From assembly GCF_900167915.1 (NCBI RefSeq), contig NZ_FUYM01000004.1, positions 372,001 through 436,000 on the forward strand: a stretch of DNA of 64,000 bases, read 5' to 3'. Shown here piece after piece: positions 26,697 through 37,089 of the stretch. Made by a program: the position numbers and the translations under genes. The number at the start of each line of letters is the position of its first letter. The stretch's first letter is position 1. This DNA comes from Rhizorhabdus histidinilytica (lineage in GTDB: Bacteria; Pseudomonadota; Alphaproteobacteria; Sphingomonadales; Sphingomonadaceae). The notes under the pieces were generated by a model, which worked only from the letters and a program-made list of their open reading frames with translations, was not told the origin of the DNA and made no database searches.

Positions 26697-27503
26697 ATGG
26701 CCTTCGACAGGACGCTGGTCGCCGAGCTGGCGGCCCGGCTCGATCGGGCCGAGCAGGATCGCGAGCAGATCGCCCAGTTCTCGCGCGCCTATGACGGCAT
26801 GACGATGGACGATGCCTATGCCGTGCAGGCAGCCTGGATCGACCGCAAGGTGGCGGCGGGCCAGACGGTCATCGGCCACAAGATCGGGCTGACGAGCCGC
26901 GCCATGCAGCGCGCGGTGAACATCACCGAACCCGATTATGGCGTGCTGCTGTCGCCGATGCGCTTCCACGACGGACAGACCATCCCGATCGAACGCTTCA
27001 TCGAGCCGCGCGTCGAGGTCGAGATCGCCTTCGTCCTCAGGAAGCCGCTGGAGGGGCCGGACTGCACGATCTTCGACGTGCTCAACGCGACCGATCATGT
27101 CGTCCCGGCGGTCGAGATCATCGACGCCCGGATCGAGCGCCACGACCGGAACGGCGGCGGCACGCGGACGGTCCTCGACACGATCGCCGACAACGCCGCC
27201 AATGCCGGCATCGTGATCGGCGGCCGGCCGATGCGGCCCGACGCGATCGACCTGCGCTGGGCGCCCGCGATCCTCTACCGCAACGGCGAGATCGAGGAGA
27301 CCGGGGTCGGGGCCGCCGTGCTCAACCATCCGGCCAACGGGCCGGCCTGGCTCGCCAACCGGCTGTCGCGCTTCGGGGTGTCGCTCCAGGCGGGGGAGAT
27401 CATCCTCGGCGGATCGTTCACCGGACAGGTGTTCGTGCGGCGCGGCGACAGCTTCCATGTCGATTTCGGGCCGCTCGGATCGATCGGGATGCATTTCGCG
27501 TGA
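26697..27503 (+). CDS. hpaH: 2-oxo-hept-3-ene-1,7-dioate hydratase-like (HpaH/MhpD family)
   Basis: 268 residues, the family length, with [12 protein letters not shown] (about 62-73), the metal/substrate block [24 protein letters not shown] and the C-terminal [11 protein letters not shown]. These Mg2+ enzymes hydrate 2-oxo-alkenoates made by meta-type ring cleavage. The [11 protein letters not shown] motif points to HpaH/2-oxohepta-3-ene-dioate hydratase rather than 4-oxalocrotonate decarboxylase. It starts 4 bp after the monooxygenase stop and its own stop overlaps the aldolase start. Hydratase followed by aldolase is the standard end of a catechol or homoprotocatechuate meta-cleavage route, although no extradiol dioxygenase is present. 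Confidence 0.85.
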   Translation: MAFDRTLVAELAARLDRAEQDREQIAQFSRAYDGMTMDDAYAVQAAWIDRKVAAGQTVIGHKIGLTSRAMQRAVNITEPDYGVLLSPMRFHDGQTIPIERFIEPRVEVEIAFVLRKPLEGPDCTIFDVLNATDHVVPAVEIIDARIERHDRNGGGTRTVLDTIADNAANAGIVIGGRPMRPDAIDLRWAPAILYRNGEIEETGVGAAVLNHPANGPAWLANRLSRFGVSLQAGEIILGGSFTGQVFVRRGDSFHVDFGPLGSIGMHFA

Positions 27504-28300
27504 ACATGTTCAAGACCGCGATCGCCGCCGGACGGCGGCAAATCGGCTTCTGGCAGGCGCTGGCGACCCCCTATACGGCGGAGATCTGCGCAGGTGCCGG
27601 CTTCGACTGGCTGCTGATCGACGGCGAGCATGGCCCCAACGACCTGCCGCTGGTGCTCCGGCAGTTACAGGCGATCAAGGGCTCGCCGGCCGAGCCGGTC
27701 GTGCGCCTGCCCTGCGCCGACAGCGTATTGGTGAAGCAATATCTGGACATCGGCGCGCGCACCCTGCTCGTCCCGATGATCGAGAGCGCGGCACAGGCCG
27801 CGGCAATGGTCGCCGCCTGCCGCTATCCGCCGCGCGGCGTCCGTGGCGTCGGATCGGCGATCGGGCGGGCCAGCCGCTGGAACCGTACGCCCGACTATCT
27901 CCACAATGCCGAACGCGACATCTGCCTGCTGTTGCAGGTGGAGAGCGTCGCCGGGCTGCAGGCCTGCGACGCCATCGCCCGCACCGACGGGGTCGATGGC
28001 GTCTTCATCGGCCCGTCCGACCTCGCCGCCGCGCTCGGCCATCTCGGCAATCCCGGCCATCCCGACGTCCAGGCGGCGATCGCCGACGCGATCGGCCGCG
28101 TCCTCTCCGCCGGCAAGGCGGCGGGCCTGCTCGCGGCCGACGAGCAGCTGGCGCGCCGCTATCTGGCGGCGGGGGCGAGCTTCGTCGCTGTCGGCACGGA
28201 CGTCACCGTCCTGGCGCGCGGCGCCGAGGCGCTGGCCACCCGGTTCCGCGAAGACGAGGGCGCGCCCGCGGCCGGGGCGGTCTCCGACCAGACCTACTGA
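27500..28300 (+). CDS. hpaI: HpcH/HpaI-type class II aldolase
   Basis: 266 residues with the family's catalytic set in the expected positions: His44 in DGEHGPND, Arg69 in VVRLP, Glu148 in LLLQVESV and Asp174 in [12 protein letters not shown], which bind the divalent metal and pyruvate. It cleaves 4-hydroxy-2-oxo-dioates to pyruvate and an aldehyde such as succinate semialdehyde. The start is GTG 27500 overlapping the hydratase stop, or ATG 27506 two codons later. The 3' end overlaps the convergent Rieske gene by 7 bp. With the HpaH-like hydratase it forms the lower pathway of this operon. Confidence 0.9.
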   Translation: MNMFKTAIAAGRRQIGFWQALATPYTAEICAGAGFDWLLIDGEHGPNDLPLVLRQLQAIKGSPAEPVVRLPCADSVLVKQYLDIGARTLLVPMIESAAQAAAMVAACRYPPRGVRGVGSAIGRASRWNRTPDYLHNAERDICLLLQVESVAGLQACDAIARTDGVDGVFIGPSDLAAALGHLGNPGHPDVQAAIADAIGRVLSAGKAAGLLAADEQLARRYLAAGASFVAVGTDVTVLARGAEALATRFREDEGAPAAGAVSDQTY

Positions 28301-29337
28301 TCGCCGACCGCTTCGAGGATGCTACCCTTGCGCTCGCGCGCGATGCGCTGCGCGAGGATGCGGCGCGCACGAACGCCGCCGGCGTCGGTCGGCAGGACCA
28401 CCGGACGCAGCTCCATGATGTCGCGATGACCGACGCGCCGCTGCTGCGCCTCGAGCACCGGCTTGTCCTGCTCGCCGAAGCCCACACGCTGCCATTCGCG
28501 GATCTTCTCGTCGGCCTCGGCGTCACCGACGCCATAGTCGCGGCTGTGCGCGTAGAAATAATGGCAGCTCCCGTCCGCCTCGGGGGTGACGAGATGGGCG
28601 CTGTGGTTGCCGATCACATATTTGTCGGGCTCGCCCGGCTCCGTCACCGTCGCCGACAGCTTGATGTTGGAGGGCAGCGTCCAGCGCGTCTCCATCGTGA
28701 AGTCGATCAGCTTGTCGGGACCTAGGAAGCTTTGCAGGAACGGAGCCGGCCGGCCGTTCGGGAAGGTGATCGATCGATAGACGATATCGCCGTCCTGCCA
28801 GGTGTCGTCGACGAGCCGGTGATAGGCCTCGGACGCCTGGAAGTCGCGATGGACGAACTGGATGTGGGTCAGATCAGAGAGATTGTCGATCGCGAGCTGA
28901 TAGTCGGCGCGGACATGGGCATAGCCGGTGACCGTCGCCCGCGCGGGATCGGCGAGGAAGGAGAAGTCGGCGACCTCGTCCGGGTCTGCGAGCGCCGGAT
29001 CGCCGGTCCAGACCCAGATCACCCGGTCGCGCTCGACGACGGGATAGGAGCGCACCACCGCGCGTTCGGGTGGATCGCCCAGCGGGTTGAACATGCAGCG
29101 CCCGTCGCTCCCGAAGCGCAGCCCGTGATAGGCGCATTCGAGCACGCCGTCGGCGACACGGCCCAGGCTTAGCGGTACGAAGCGGTGGGGGCAGCGATCG
29201 GCGAGCGCGACCAGCCCGTGGCGGCCGCGGAAGCAGACGATATCGTCGCCGACGATCTTCCGGCCGAGCGGGGCCTCCCCGACCTCCTCGCTCCAGGCCA
29301 ACATGTACCAGGCGTTGCGCAGGAAATTGCCGCTCAT
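28294..29337 (-). CDS. VanA-type single-component Rieske oxygenase
   Basis: 347 residues from ATG 29337 ([19 protein letters not shown]), with GGTGGAG just upstream; a GTG four codons earlier is less likely. Rieske ligands are Cys49, His51, Cys68, His71. The iron site Asp155/His158/His163 is in [12 protein letters not shown]. It is similar in plan to the oxygenase at 24178 but only moderately related in sequence. It is second in a minus-strand operon, 25 bp behind an NtaA/DszA-like monooxygenase. No ferredoxin reductase is encoded nearby. It probably demethylates or hydroxylates an aromatic intermediate. Confidence 0.9.
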   Translation of the reverse strand: MSGNFLRNAWYMLAWSEEVGEAPLGRKIVGDDIVCFRGRHGLVALADRCPHRFVPLSLGRVADGVLECAYHGLRFGSDGRCMFNPLGDPPERAVVRSYPVVERDRVIWVWTGDPALADPDEVADFSFLADPARATVTGYAHVRADYQLAIDNLSDLTHIQFVHRDFQASEAYHRLVDDTWQDGDIVYRSITFPNGRPAPFLQSFLGPDKLIDFTMETRWTLPSNIKLSATVTEPGEPDKYVIGNHSAHLVTPEADGSCHYFYAHSRDYGVGDAEADEKIREWQRVGFGEQDKPVLEAQQRRVGHRDIMELRPVVLPTDAGGVRARRILAQRIARERKGSILEAVGDQ

Positions 29338-29362
29338 TTCTCCACCCACGTCACGATCGTCC

Positions 29363-30751
29363 TCAGGCCGGCTCGGTCACGCGATGGCGAAAGCTGCTGC
29401 CGATGTGATCGGACGGCAGCCGGCCGTCGGTTTCCGGAAAGAATTTCTGCCGCATCGTGCCCGGCGCATAGGCGGTCTTGTAGAGCCCCCGGTTCTGCAA
29501 TTCGGGCACGACCAGGTCGACGAACGCGCCCAGCCCGCCGGGCTCGACCGTCCGAACCAGGTTGAAGCCGTCGATGTCCGCCTCCTCAACCCATTGCGCC
29601 ATCTCGTCGCACACCTCGTCGGCCGAGCCGACGAAGAAGGCCTCGCGCCCGCCGACCTTGCCGAACCGGCCCAGGTCGCGGACCTGCAGCGGCCGGCCGG
29701 GATTATGGGTGGTCATCGCCTCCATGATCGACTGGATCGCGTTGCTCTCGACATAGGTGATCGGATCGTCGGGCGCATATCTGGACAGGTCGATGCCCAG
29801 CCATTGCGAGAACATCGCCAGGTTGCCCGTCTCGTCGCTATAGGCCGCGATGTCGCGCTGGATGTCGCGCGCTTCGGCGCTGGTCGGGGCGACGATGACG
29901 GTAGCGGCGTTGAACACCTTGATGCTGTCGGGCGCCCGACCTGCGCGCACCGCTTCGTCTCGATAGGCACCTACCGTCTTGCGGGCGAAGCCGATGTCGC
30001 TGGTCGACATGAAGGTGCATTCGGCGTGCCGCCCCGCGAAGACCCGCCCGCGCGACGAGGCGCCGGCGGCGTAGATCAGCGGCGTGCGCTGCGGCGACGG
30101 CTCCGACAGGTGGATGCCGTCGCAGCGATAATGCTCGCCATGATGGTGGACGGCATGGATCCTCGACGGATCGGCGAAGATCCGCGACGCCTTGTCGCGC
30201 ACCGCGGCACCATCCTCCCAGCAGCCTTCCCAGAGCTTGTACATCAGCTCCATATATTCGTCGGCGATGTCGTAGCGCGCGTCGTGCGCCACCTGCTGGG
30301 TCGCACCGACCGCGCGGGCGGTGCTGGCGAGGATGCCGGTCACCACATTCCAGGCCACCCGCCCCTTGGTCAGGTGATCGAGCGTGCTGAATCGACGCGC
30401 GAGCAGATAGGGCTGTTCATAGGTGGTGTTTCCGGTGATCCCGAAGCACAGGTCGCGGCTGACGGCCGCCATTGCCGAGATCAGCATCATCGGATCGTTG
30501 TTCGGCATCATGGTACCCGAGCGGAGCACCGCGTCGGGCGTCCCGCCATAGACGTCGTTGGCGCCCAGCACGTCCGCCAGGAACACCGCGTCGATCAGCC
30601 CGCGCTCGCACAGCCTGGCGAGATCGGTCCAGAATTCGAGGTCGGTATAGGCCAGCCCGTTCGATTTCGGATGCGCCCAGAGCCCAGCCCAGGATTGCGT
30701 CGGGGACGCCATCGAAAAAGCGTTGACCGCGATCTGCTTGGTCCGCCCCAT
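29363..30751 (-). CDS. NtaA/DszA-like flavin-dependent monooxygenase
   Basis: 462 residues from ATG 30751, preceded by AGGAG at 5 nt. The frame is open 313 codons upstream across the divergent gene, which is a shadow. Hallmarks of the NtaA/SnaA/DszA/SoxA family are WAHPKSNGLAYTDLEFWTDLAR near the N-terminus, MLISAMAAVSRDLCFGITGN, GRVAWNVVTG and YAAGASSRGRVFAGRHAE. These two-component enzymes take FMNH2 from a separate reductase and cleave C-N or C-S bonds (nitrilotriacetate, EDTA, dibenzothiophene sulfone). The flavin reductase gene is divergent at 30917, which is the expected partner. It is followed by the Rieske gene at 28294. Confidence 0.9.
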   Translation of the reverse strand: MGRTKQIAVNAFSMASPTQSWAGLWAHPKSNGLAYTDLEFWTDLARLCERGLIDAVFLADVLGANDVYGGTPDAVLRSGTMMPNNDPMMLISAMAAVSRDLCFGITGNTTYEQPYLLARRFSTLDHLTKGRVAWNVVTGILASTARAVGATQQVAHDARYDIADEYMELMYKLWEGCWEDGAAVRDKASRIFADPSRIHAVHHHGEHYRCDGIHLSEPSPQRTPLIYAAGASSRGRVFAGRHAECTFMSTSDIGFARKTVGAYRDEAVRAGRAPDSIKVFNAATVIVAPTSAEARDIQRDIAAYSDETGNLAMFSQWLGIDLSRYAPDDPITYVESNAIQSIMEAMTTHNPGRPLQVRDLGRFGKVGGREAFFVGSADEVCDEMAQWVEEADIDGFNLVRTVEPGGLGAFVDLVVPELQNRGLYKTAYAPGTMRQKFFPETDGRLPSDHIGSSFRHRVTEPA

Positions 30752-30830
30752 ATCCACTCCTCGCCATGATATTTGCTTACAGCATCGCCCGATGCCGGCC
30801 GACGGCAAGCCGGAATCCGGAATGTTACTC

Positions 30831-30845
30831 TTGTCATTTTGGAAA
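30831..30845 (-). promoter_or_regulatory. Conserved dyad-like site between monooxygenase and flavin reductase
   Basis: On the minus strand the sequence reads TTTCCAAAATGACAA, a relaxed copy of TTTCCAATTTGGCAC seen at 25331 and 38012. It lies in the 165-bp divergent region 30752-30916. Next to it GGAATGTTAC (30819-30828) repeats, inverted, at 24073-24082 upstream of a TBDR. A shared regulator is possible; the match is weaker than at the other sites. Confidence 0.4.
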
Positions 30846-30916
30846 GCGCTTTTGGTTGGCCCGCGTGCGAGCCGCGGCGGTAGACCGATGCCATGAACAG
30901 GGGAGAGGATCGATCC

Positions 30917-31582
30917 ATGCCGCCTCGGGACGGGGCCGCCACCACCGCCCGTCCGACCGGGCATGGGCATGATTTCCATTGCTACGAACCGGCCACCGGC
31001 CATGGCCTGCGCCACAATCCGATGCAGGCGATCATCGCGCCGCGGCCGATCGGCTGGATTTCGTCGGCCAGCGCGGCCGGAGTCAACAATCTCGCGCCCT
31101 ACAGCTTCTTCAACATGTTCCGCGCGACGCCGCCGCTGATCGGCTTTTCGAGCGGCGGGCGGAAGGATAGCCTGCGCAACGTCGAGGAGACCGGGCGCTT
31201 CGTCTGGAACCTGGCCACCCGCTCGCTCGCCACGGCGATGAACCTCTCCTCCGCCGTCGTCCCGCACGAGGTCGACGAGTTCGTCCTCGCCGGGCTGACG
31301 CCTATGCCGTCGAGCTTCGGCAGCCCGCCCTGCGTCGCCGAATCCCCAGTCTCGTTCGACTGCGTGCTGACCCAGATCGTCGATCTTCAGGATCGCCACG
31401 GCCAGCCGTCGGGATCGCACCTCGTCATCGGCGAGGCGGTCCATGTCCGCATCGCCCGCTCGCTGATCGCCGACGGGGTCTACGACACGCTGGCGAGCGA
31501 TCCGATCCTGCGCGGCGGCGGCACTGCCGACTATTTCCATCTGACGCCGGACGGCCATTTCCGGATGGAGCGGCCGGACTAG
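30917..31582 (+). CDS. Flavin reductase-like domain protein (FMN reductase partner)
   Basis: 221 residues from ATG 30917, which has GGGGAGAGGA at 7 nt; ATG 30893 would overlap this ribosome site. It shows the split-barrel flavin reductase fold: IIAPRPIGWISSASAAGVNNLAPYSFFNMFRATPPLIGFSS, then FVWNLATRSLATAMNLSS and CVAESPVSFDC. The RPIGWISS type is close to the DIM6/NTAB class. It would supply FMNH2 to the flavin monooxygenase encoded divergently at 30751, and perhaps to the two RutA-like enzymes. A carboxylesterase gene follows after 31 bp on the same strand. Confidence 0.87.
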   Translation: MPPRDGAATTARPTGHGHDFHCYEPATGHGLRHNPMQAIIAPRPIGWISSASAAGVNNLAPYSFFNMFRATPPLIGFSSGGRKDSLRNVEETGRFVWNLATRSLATAMNLSSAVVPHEVDEFVLAGLTPMPSSFGSPPCVAESPVSFDCVLTQIVDLQDRHGQPSGSHLVIGEAVHVRIARSLIADGVYDTLASDPILRGGGTADYFHLTPDGHFRMERPD

Positions 31583-31613
31583 TCGGCGACGAAGTATCAG
31601 GAGAGGCAATGCG

Positions 31614-33191
<1,578 letters not shown>

Positions 33192-33212
33192 TCGGCTTCA
33201 GCTTGCCTGAAA

Positions 33213-33334
33213 CCGTTCGTGTCGAGCGAAGTCGAGACACGTTCCGAGCGCCAACGTCCCTCGACTTCGGCCAATGGCCGAAGTTTATCCCGAGCACCTG
33301 CCTTGCAGGCAGTCGAGGGGCTCGGGACGAACGG
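33213..33334. repeat. REP-like composite palindromic element
   Basis: A 122-bp element bounded by inverted repeats CCGTTCGT (33213-33220) and ACGAACGG (33327-33334). It contains CGTGTC/GACACG arms (33218-33241), a perfect 9-bp hairpin ACTTCGGCC-AAT-GGCCGAAGT (33264-33284), a CTGCC/GGCAG hairpin (33298-33312) and CCCGAGC/GCTCGGG arms (33289-33295, 33320-33326). The AGCGAAGTCGAGAC wording recalls repeats scattered through sphingomonad genomes. It fills the gap between the convergent esterase and LysR genes and may act as a bidirectional terminator or a REPIN. Confidence 0.7.
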
Positions 33335-33366
33335 TCTGATCTTACCTTGATCCAGCAGTGCTGCGC

Positions 33367-34305
33367 TCACGCCATCCATTCGGGCGTGCCGCGGAAGGCA
33401 TCGCGCAGGTGATCGATGAACACCCGCGTCTTGAGCGGCAGGTTGCGGCGCTGCGGATAGACGACGTAGATGAAGCTGTTGACCACCCCGCGATCGGGGA
33501 ACAGCTCGATCAGCCTGCCGTCATTGATCTCCTGATAGACGAGATAGCGCGACAGATGGCCGATCCCCACGCCGTCGAGGATCGCCTGCTTATAGATGTC
33601 GCCATGGTTGACCACCAGGTTGCCTGACACATGGACGACATTCTCGACGCCGTCCTGCAGCAGCCGCCACTTGGCGGTGCTGGAGGCCTCGTTGGTCAGC
33701 AGGCAATTATGGTTTTCGAGATCCCTGGGCTCGGCCGGCATGCCGAATTTCTCGACATAGGCCGGCGACACGCACACGCTGCGGATGTTCGGCGCCAGCT
33801 TCACCGCGATCAGCCCGGGCTCCAGATTGCTGCTGATGCGGATCGCGACGTCAATGCTGTGGTCGATCAGGTCGACGAGTTCGGGCGTGACCCGGAAGTC
33901 GAGGCTGATCTTGGGATAGCGTTCCAGGAAGCTCGGGATCAGCCGCGGCAGATGGTAGCCGGCGAAGGACGGGCCGACGGTGATACGCAGCTTGCCCTGC
34001 GGCTCCATCTGATATTCGAGCATCTCCGCTTCGGTTTCCTCGACCTCCTTCAGGATGATCAGGCACCGATCGTAGAAGCGGCGCCCCAGCTCGGACACCG
34101 AGAGATGCTTGGTGGAGCGGACGATGAGCTGCCCGTGGATCTTCTCCTCCAGGAAGGAGACATGCTTGCTGATCGTCGAGGGCATGACGTTCAGCCGATA
34201 GCCGGCTTCGGAGAAGCTGCCCGATTCCACCACCGCCACGAAGGCGCGCAGCGCGCTCAGATTGTCGAGCATCGAGCGGTAGATGTTCTTGACGTCGCCC
34301 TTCAT
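33367..34305 (-). CDS. LysR family transcriptional regulator
   Basis: 312 residues. The HTH is at about 15-72 (FVAVVESGSFSEAGYRLNVMPSTISKHVSFLEEKI), followed by the effector domain with GPSFAGYHLPRLIPSFLERYP. The pattern is that of the large CrgA/DmlR-like group. The start is ATG 34305 or, less likely, ATG 34272 (MLDNLSALRAF). It sits at the downstream end of the minus-strand FAH/OCD/cupin/CMD-like gene set, 79 bp after it, and is one candidate for the protein that binds the TTTCC-N5-GG sites of this island. That pairing is inference. Confidence 0.88.
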   Translation of the reverse strand: MKGDVKNIYRSMLDNLSALRAFVAVVESGSFSEAGYRLNVMPSTISKHVSFLEEKIHGQLIVRSTKHLSVSELGRRFYDRCLIILKEVEETEAEMLEYQMEPQGKLRITVGPSFAGYHLPRLIPSFLERYPKISLDFRVTPELVDLIDHSIDVAIRISSNLEPGLIAVKLAPNIRSVCVSPAYVEKFGMPAEPRDLENHNCLLTNEASSTAKWRLLQDGVENVVHVSGNLVVNHGDIYKQAILDGVGIGHLSRYLVYQEINDGRLIELFPDRGVVNSFIYVVYPQRRNLPLKTRVFIDHLRDAFRGTPEWMA

Positions 34306-34384
34306 CCGGTCACCTGCCCCTTGCCGTGGCGCGTCCGCCCGCTGTCGTCAGGCGGCGCGCAGCGGGATCGACGACCGCGGACGA

Positions 34385-34936
34385 TCATTGCCCCGCATTA
34401 GAGTCAAATATCGATGGGAGGGCAAGCTGCATGCCGAGCGTGCGGCCGACCGCACAGACCTGCATGAAGCGTGTCGCCTGGAACAGCAGCGCGACCGCCA
34501 GCCCGGGCGATGCGAGCGATGCCACCTGCTCGGCCGCATCGCGCGCCGCATCGTGGCGGCCCTCGACGATCGCGATCGACAGGGCGCGCGCGGCCTGCTG
34601 CAAAGGCGTGGTCTCCGCCGCCGAGGGACGCCCGACCATAGCCGCAATCCATTCGCGGTCGAACCCCAGCTTCACCGACAGCCTTTCATGCTGGATACGC
34701 TCATAGGGGAAATCCATCGCCTGGCAGACGGTCAGCGCGACGGTCTCGTTGACGTCGTCGGGGATCGCTCCCTTGAGTGCGACGCTGAGCCCCATGAAGG
34801 CGGACAGGACATCGGGCGCATGGCTCCCGTAACGGAAGAAGTCGCCGAAATAGCCGAGCCGATCGACCGTCGGCTGAAAGAGCTTCTGCAAAGTCTCGCC
34901 GATCTCGGCGAATTCGAGCGGGGATATGTTGGTCAT
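34385..34936 (-). CDS. Carboxymuconolactone decarboxylase (CMD)-like protein without CxxC
   Basis: 183 residues, all-helical. The segment ETVALTVCQAMDFPYERIQHERLSVKLGF is laid out like the CMD/AhpD core (usually CxxC/H..H), but only the YERIQHE part is kept and the redox CxxC is absent. It is therefore not an AhpD-type peroxidase. A CMD-like lactone decarboxylase or a merely structural homologue is possible. It lies 24 bp behind the bicupin dioxygenase gene as the last gene of the FAH/OCD/cupin set, which suggests a role on the ring-cleavage product. The family call rests on pattern only. Confidence 0.6.
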   Translation of the reverse strand: MTNISPLEFAEIGETLQKLFQPTVDRLGYFGDFFRYGSHAPDVLSAFMGLSVALKGAIPDDVNETVALTVCQAMDFPYERIQHERLSVKLGFDREWIAAMVGRPSAAETTPLQQAARALSIAIVEGRHDAARDAAEQVASLASPGLAVALLFQATRFMQVCAVGRTLGMQLALPSIFDSNAGQ

Positions 34937-34960
34937 CGTCGTCGCCTGCTGGGGAAAGGT

Positions 34961-36085
34961 TCAGACCAGTTCGGAGATATTGGTCTGGAAGCCGATCTGG
35001 GTGCCGAGATTCTTGATCGGGTCCTTCATCGTCTCCTGCCAGATCAGCGATTCCGCCGCGATCATCAGCGGGTGATCCTGGATGGTCAGCGAGTAGAAGC
35101 CGTCCGGCCCCGACGCATGGTTGTGGACCGACCAGCCCGGCGCCGACAGCATCAGGTCGCCGGCCTTCCAGAACAGCTTCTCGCCGTTGACGGTGCTGCG
35201 GCCCGAGCCCGCGAACCAGTAGTTGATCGCCGCCGAGCTGTGCCGGTGCGGACGATCGACCACGTCGCCGGGATAGGCGGCGATCGACGCGAAGAAGCTG
35301 TGCGTCGTGCCGTTCCGCCGCTCGGTCGCCGGATTGTAGAGGATGTAGAGGCGGCGCCCGGTATAGCCTTCGCCGATGCCGCGCACCGCGTTCAGCCGCG
35401 GCTCGACGATCGACCAGGGCCAGTGGAGCGCGCGGTTCTCGACCGTGTCGGGATCGACCAGATGCTCATAGGGCATCAGGAAGCCGCCGCCCTCGATCGG
35501 CACGATCGGCGCGCTGTCCTTGGCGCGGGGGCCGGCGGGGGCGTTCTGCGCCACCGTCTCGAACCATGCCCCGGAGATCTTCGAGTCCTCGGCTTCCTCG
35601 CCGTAGAAGACCATCAGCTTCTCGAGCATCGGCCGGTTGGAGAAGGTCAGCCGCACCAGCAGGTCCGACCCGCTATTCTCGTAGAAGACCGGGTGCATCG
35701 ACGGCACGTTCCACACGTCGTGCTTCTCGACCCCGAAGCAGGAGGTGCCGATCCGCGCGGCGCCCTGTCCGCGGATGCAGGTGCCGACCGCCGACCCGTT
35801 CGACCGGCTGACGCGGACGCTCTCGCCCGGCTTCAGCACCTCGATATGCGCGTCGATGCCGGGCGCCAGGCCCAGCCCGGGCGCCTGCGCCATCGGGTGG
35901 ACGATGCTGGAAGCGCGCCGGCCGTTGGCGGGCGGCGGCTCGTCGGCGAGCCGCTCGACCTCCCGCTCGATCTCCTCTTTGGTGATCACGATCGACGGCC
36001 AGCTTTCCACCGAAGTGGCGAACTGTCCGCTTTGGTCGATGAGCTTCGCCTTGTGTGCCACGTCCACTCTCCCGAGACCTGTCAT
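34961..36085 (-). CDS. Bicupin, gentisate 1,2-dioxygenase-like (copy 1)
   Basis: 374 residues, the size of gentisate/salicylate/1-hydroxy-2-naphthoate dioxygenases. Two cupin domains are visible. The second carries His280, His282 (RPHRHSS) and a His321/His323 pair (WSVHNHAS), so it can bind Fe(II). The first domain has no HxH (SVRVSRSNGS). In known gentisate dioxygenases the catalytic metal is in the first cupin, so the arrangement is reversed. Its start overlaps the OCD-like stop (ATGA). With the FAH-family hydrolase upstream it suggests ring cleavage then hydrolysis of an acylpyruvate. The paralogue is at 40224. Confidence 0.82.
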   Translation of the reverse strand: MTGLGRVDVAHKAKLIDQSGQFATSVESWPSIVITKEEIEREVERLADEPPPANGRRASSIVHPMAQAPGLGLAPGIDAHIEVLKPGESVRVSRSNGSAVGTCIRGQGAARIGTSCFGVEKHDVWNVPSMHPVFYENSGSDLLVRLTFSNRPMLEKLMVFYGEEAEDSKISGAWFETVAQNAPAGPRAKDSAPIVPIEGGGFLMPYEHLVDPDTVENRALHWPWSIVEPRLNAVRGIGEGYTGRRLYILYNPATERRNGTTHSFFASIAAYPGDVVDRPHRHSSAAINYWFAGSGRSTVNGEKLFWKAGDLMLSAPGWSVHNHASGPDGFYSLTIQDHPLMIAAESLIWQETMKDPIKNLGTQIGFQTNISELV

Positions 36086-37089
36086 GCCGTTGCCATCATG
36101 CTCCGCCAGCGCGGCGGCACCCGCGTCGGCTGGTCGATCGTCATGCCGATGCCCTGCGCGGTGGCACGCTCATACGCCATGATCGCCACCGACAGGTCCG
36201 ACAGGCCCGTGCCCATCGGCTTGAACAGGGTGATGTCCCCGCCAGCCGGCGGCGACACGCCGTCGCCGAGCAGCGAGCCGAGCGTGCGAACCGCCTCCCA
36301 CCCCGCCGGTCCCTCACCGAAATGCTCGCGAAGCTCGCGCGAGTTGCGCTGGGCGTTGCCCAGGCTGTCGACGACCACGCGGGTGCTGCGCGCCAGCACG
36401 TTGGGCAGGCATTCGGCATTGGCGGGCAGGATCGCGCCAGCCGCGATCAGCAGCGTACCCGGCGCCAGCAGGTCGGCGTCGAGGAACGGCGCCGAGGCGC
36501 GGGTGATCAGCGTGACGATCGGCGCGCCGTCGACCGCCTCGGCCAGCGAGCCGCAATCGACCACCTCGAATGGGAAGGCCTGGCGCGCGCGCTCAACGAA
36601 GGCCGCGCGCTTCTCGGCGGTCGGGCTATGGATCCTCAGCCGGCGCAACGGCCGGACCGCCGCGATCGCCGCCGCCTGGGTCAGCGCCTGCGCGCCGGTT
36701 CCCACCAGCGCCATCTCGGCGGCGTCGGGCGCGGCCAGCATGTCGGCCGCCAGCCCCGATATCGCCGAGGTGCGAATCTGGCCGAGCGTCGCGGCTTCGA
36801 GCACCGCGAGCAACTGGCCGTCGCGCGTGTCGAACAGCGAGAAGATCGCGGTCGCGCCCCGGTCGGTATGGACCCAGGTCTTGAAACCGGCATAGTTCAG
36901 CCCCGGCGACAGCGACCCCAATGCATGCATCGCGCCGCCGGGCCAGACGCCCAGTGCCTTGTCGACCGTCTTCGCCCGCCCCTGCGCCTCCTCGGCCAGG
37001 CCGACGCGCAGCGCCGCCATCGCATCGTTGATGTCGACCAGCGACGCGACCTCGGCCTCGGTCAGCCAGATCAGCCGCTGCTTGGTCAT
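36082..37089 (-). CDS. Ornithine cyclodeaminase/mu-crystallin family protein
   Basis: 335 residues from ATG 37089; the frame is open 101 codons upstream inside the FAH gene. It shows the OCD pattern: LGVWPGGAMHALGSLSPGLNYAGFKTWV, LEAATLGQIRTSAISGLAADMLA and the Rossmann motif ALVGTGAQA, then TLITRASAPFLD. Family members include ornithine cyclodeaminase, alanine dehydrogenase, ketimine reductases and opine-type enzymes, all acting on amino or imino acids with NAD(P). It overlaps the genes on both sides by 4 bp, so it is tightly coupled to the FAH hydrolase and bicupin dioxygenase. That suggests a nitrogen-bearing intermediate in this pathway. Confidence 0.85.
   Translation of the reverse strand: MTKQRLIWLTEAEVASLVDINDAMAALRVGLAEEAQGRAKTVDKALGVWPGGAMHALGSLSPGLNYAGFKTWVHTDRGATAIFSLFDTRDGQLLAVLEAATLGQIRTSAISGLAADMLAAPDAAEMALVGTGAQALTQAAAIAAVRPLRRLRIHSPTAEKRAAFVERARQAFPFEVVDCGSLAEAVDGAPIVTLITRASAPFLDADLLAPGTLLIAAGAILPANAECLPNVLARSTRVVVDSLGNAQRNSRELREHFGEGPAGWEAVRTLGSLLGDGVSPPAGGDITLFKPMGTGLSDLSVAIMAYERATAQGIGMTIDQPTRVPPRWRSMMATA

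Noticed and set aside
33192-33366. CRISPR-like repeats
   Set aside because: The repeats are inverted and nested, not regularly spaced direct repeats with spacers.
34283-36895. An 870-codon plus-strand frame opposite the CMD-like, bicupin and OCD genes
   Set aside because: Same shadow effect; it crosses three well-supported minus-strand genes.
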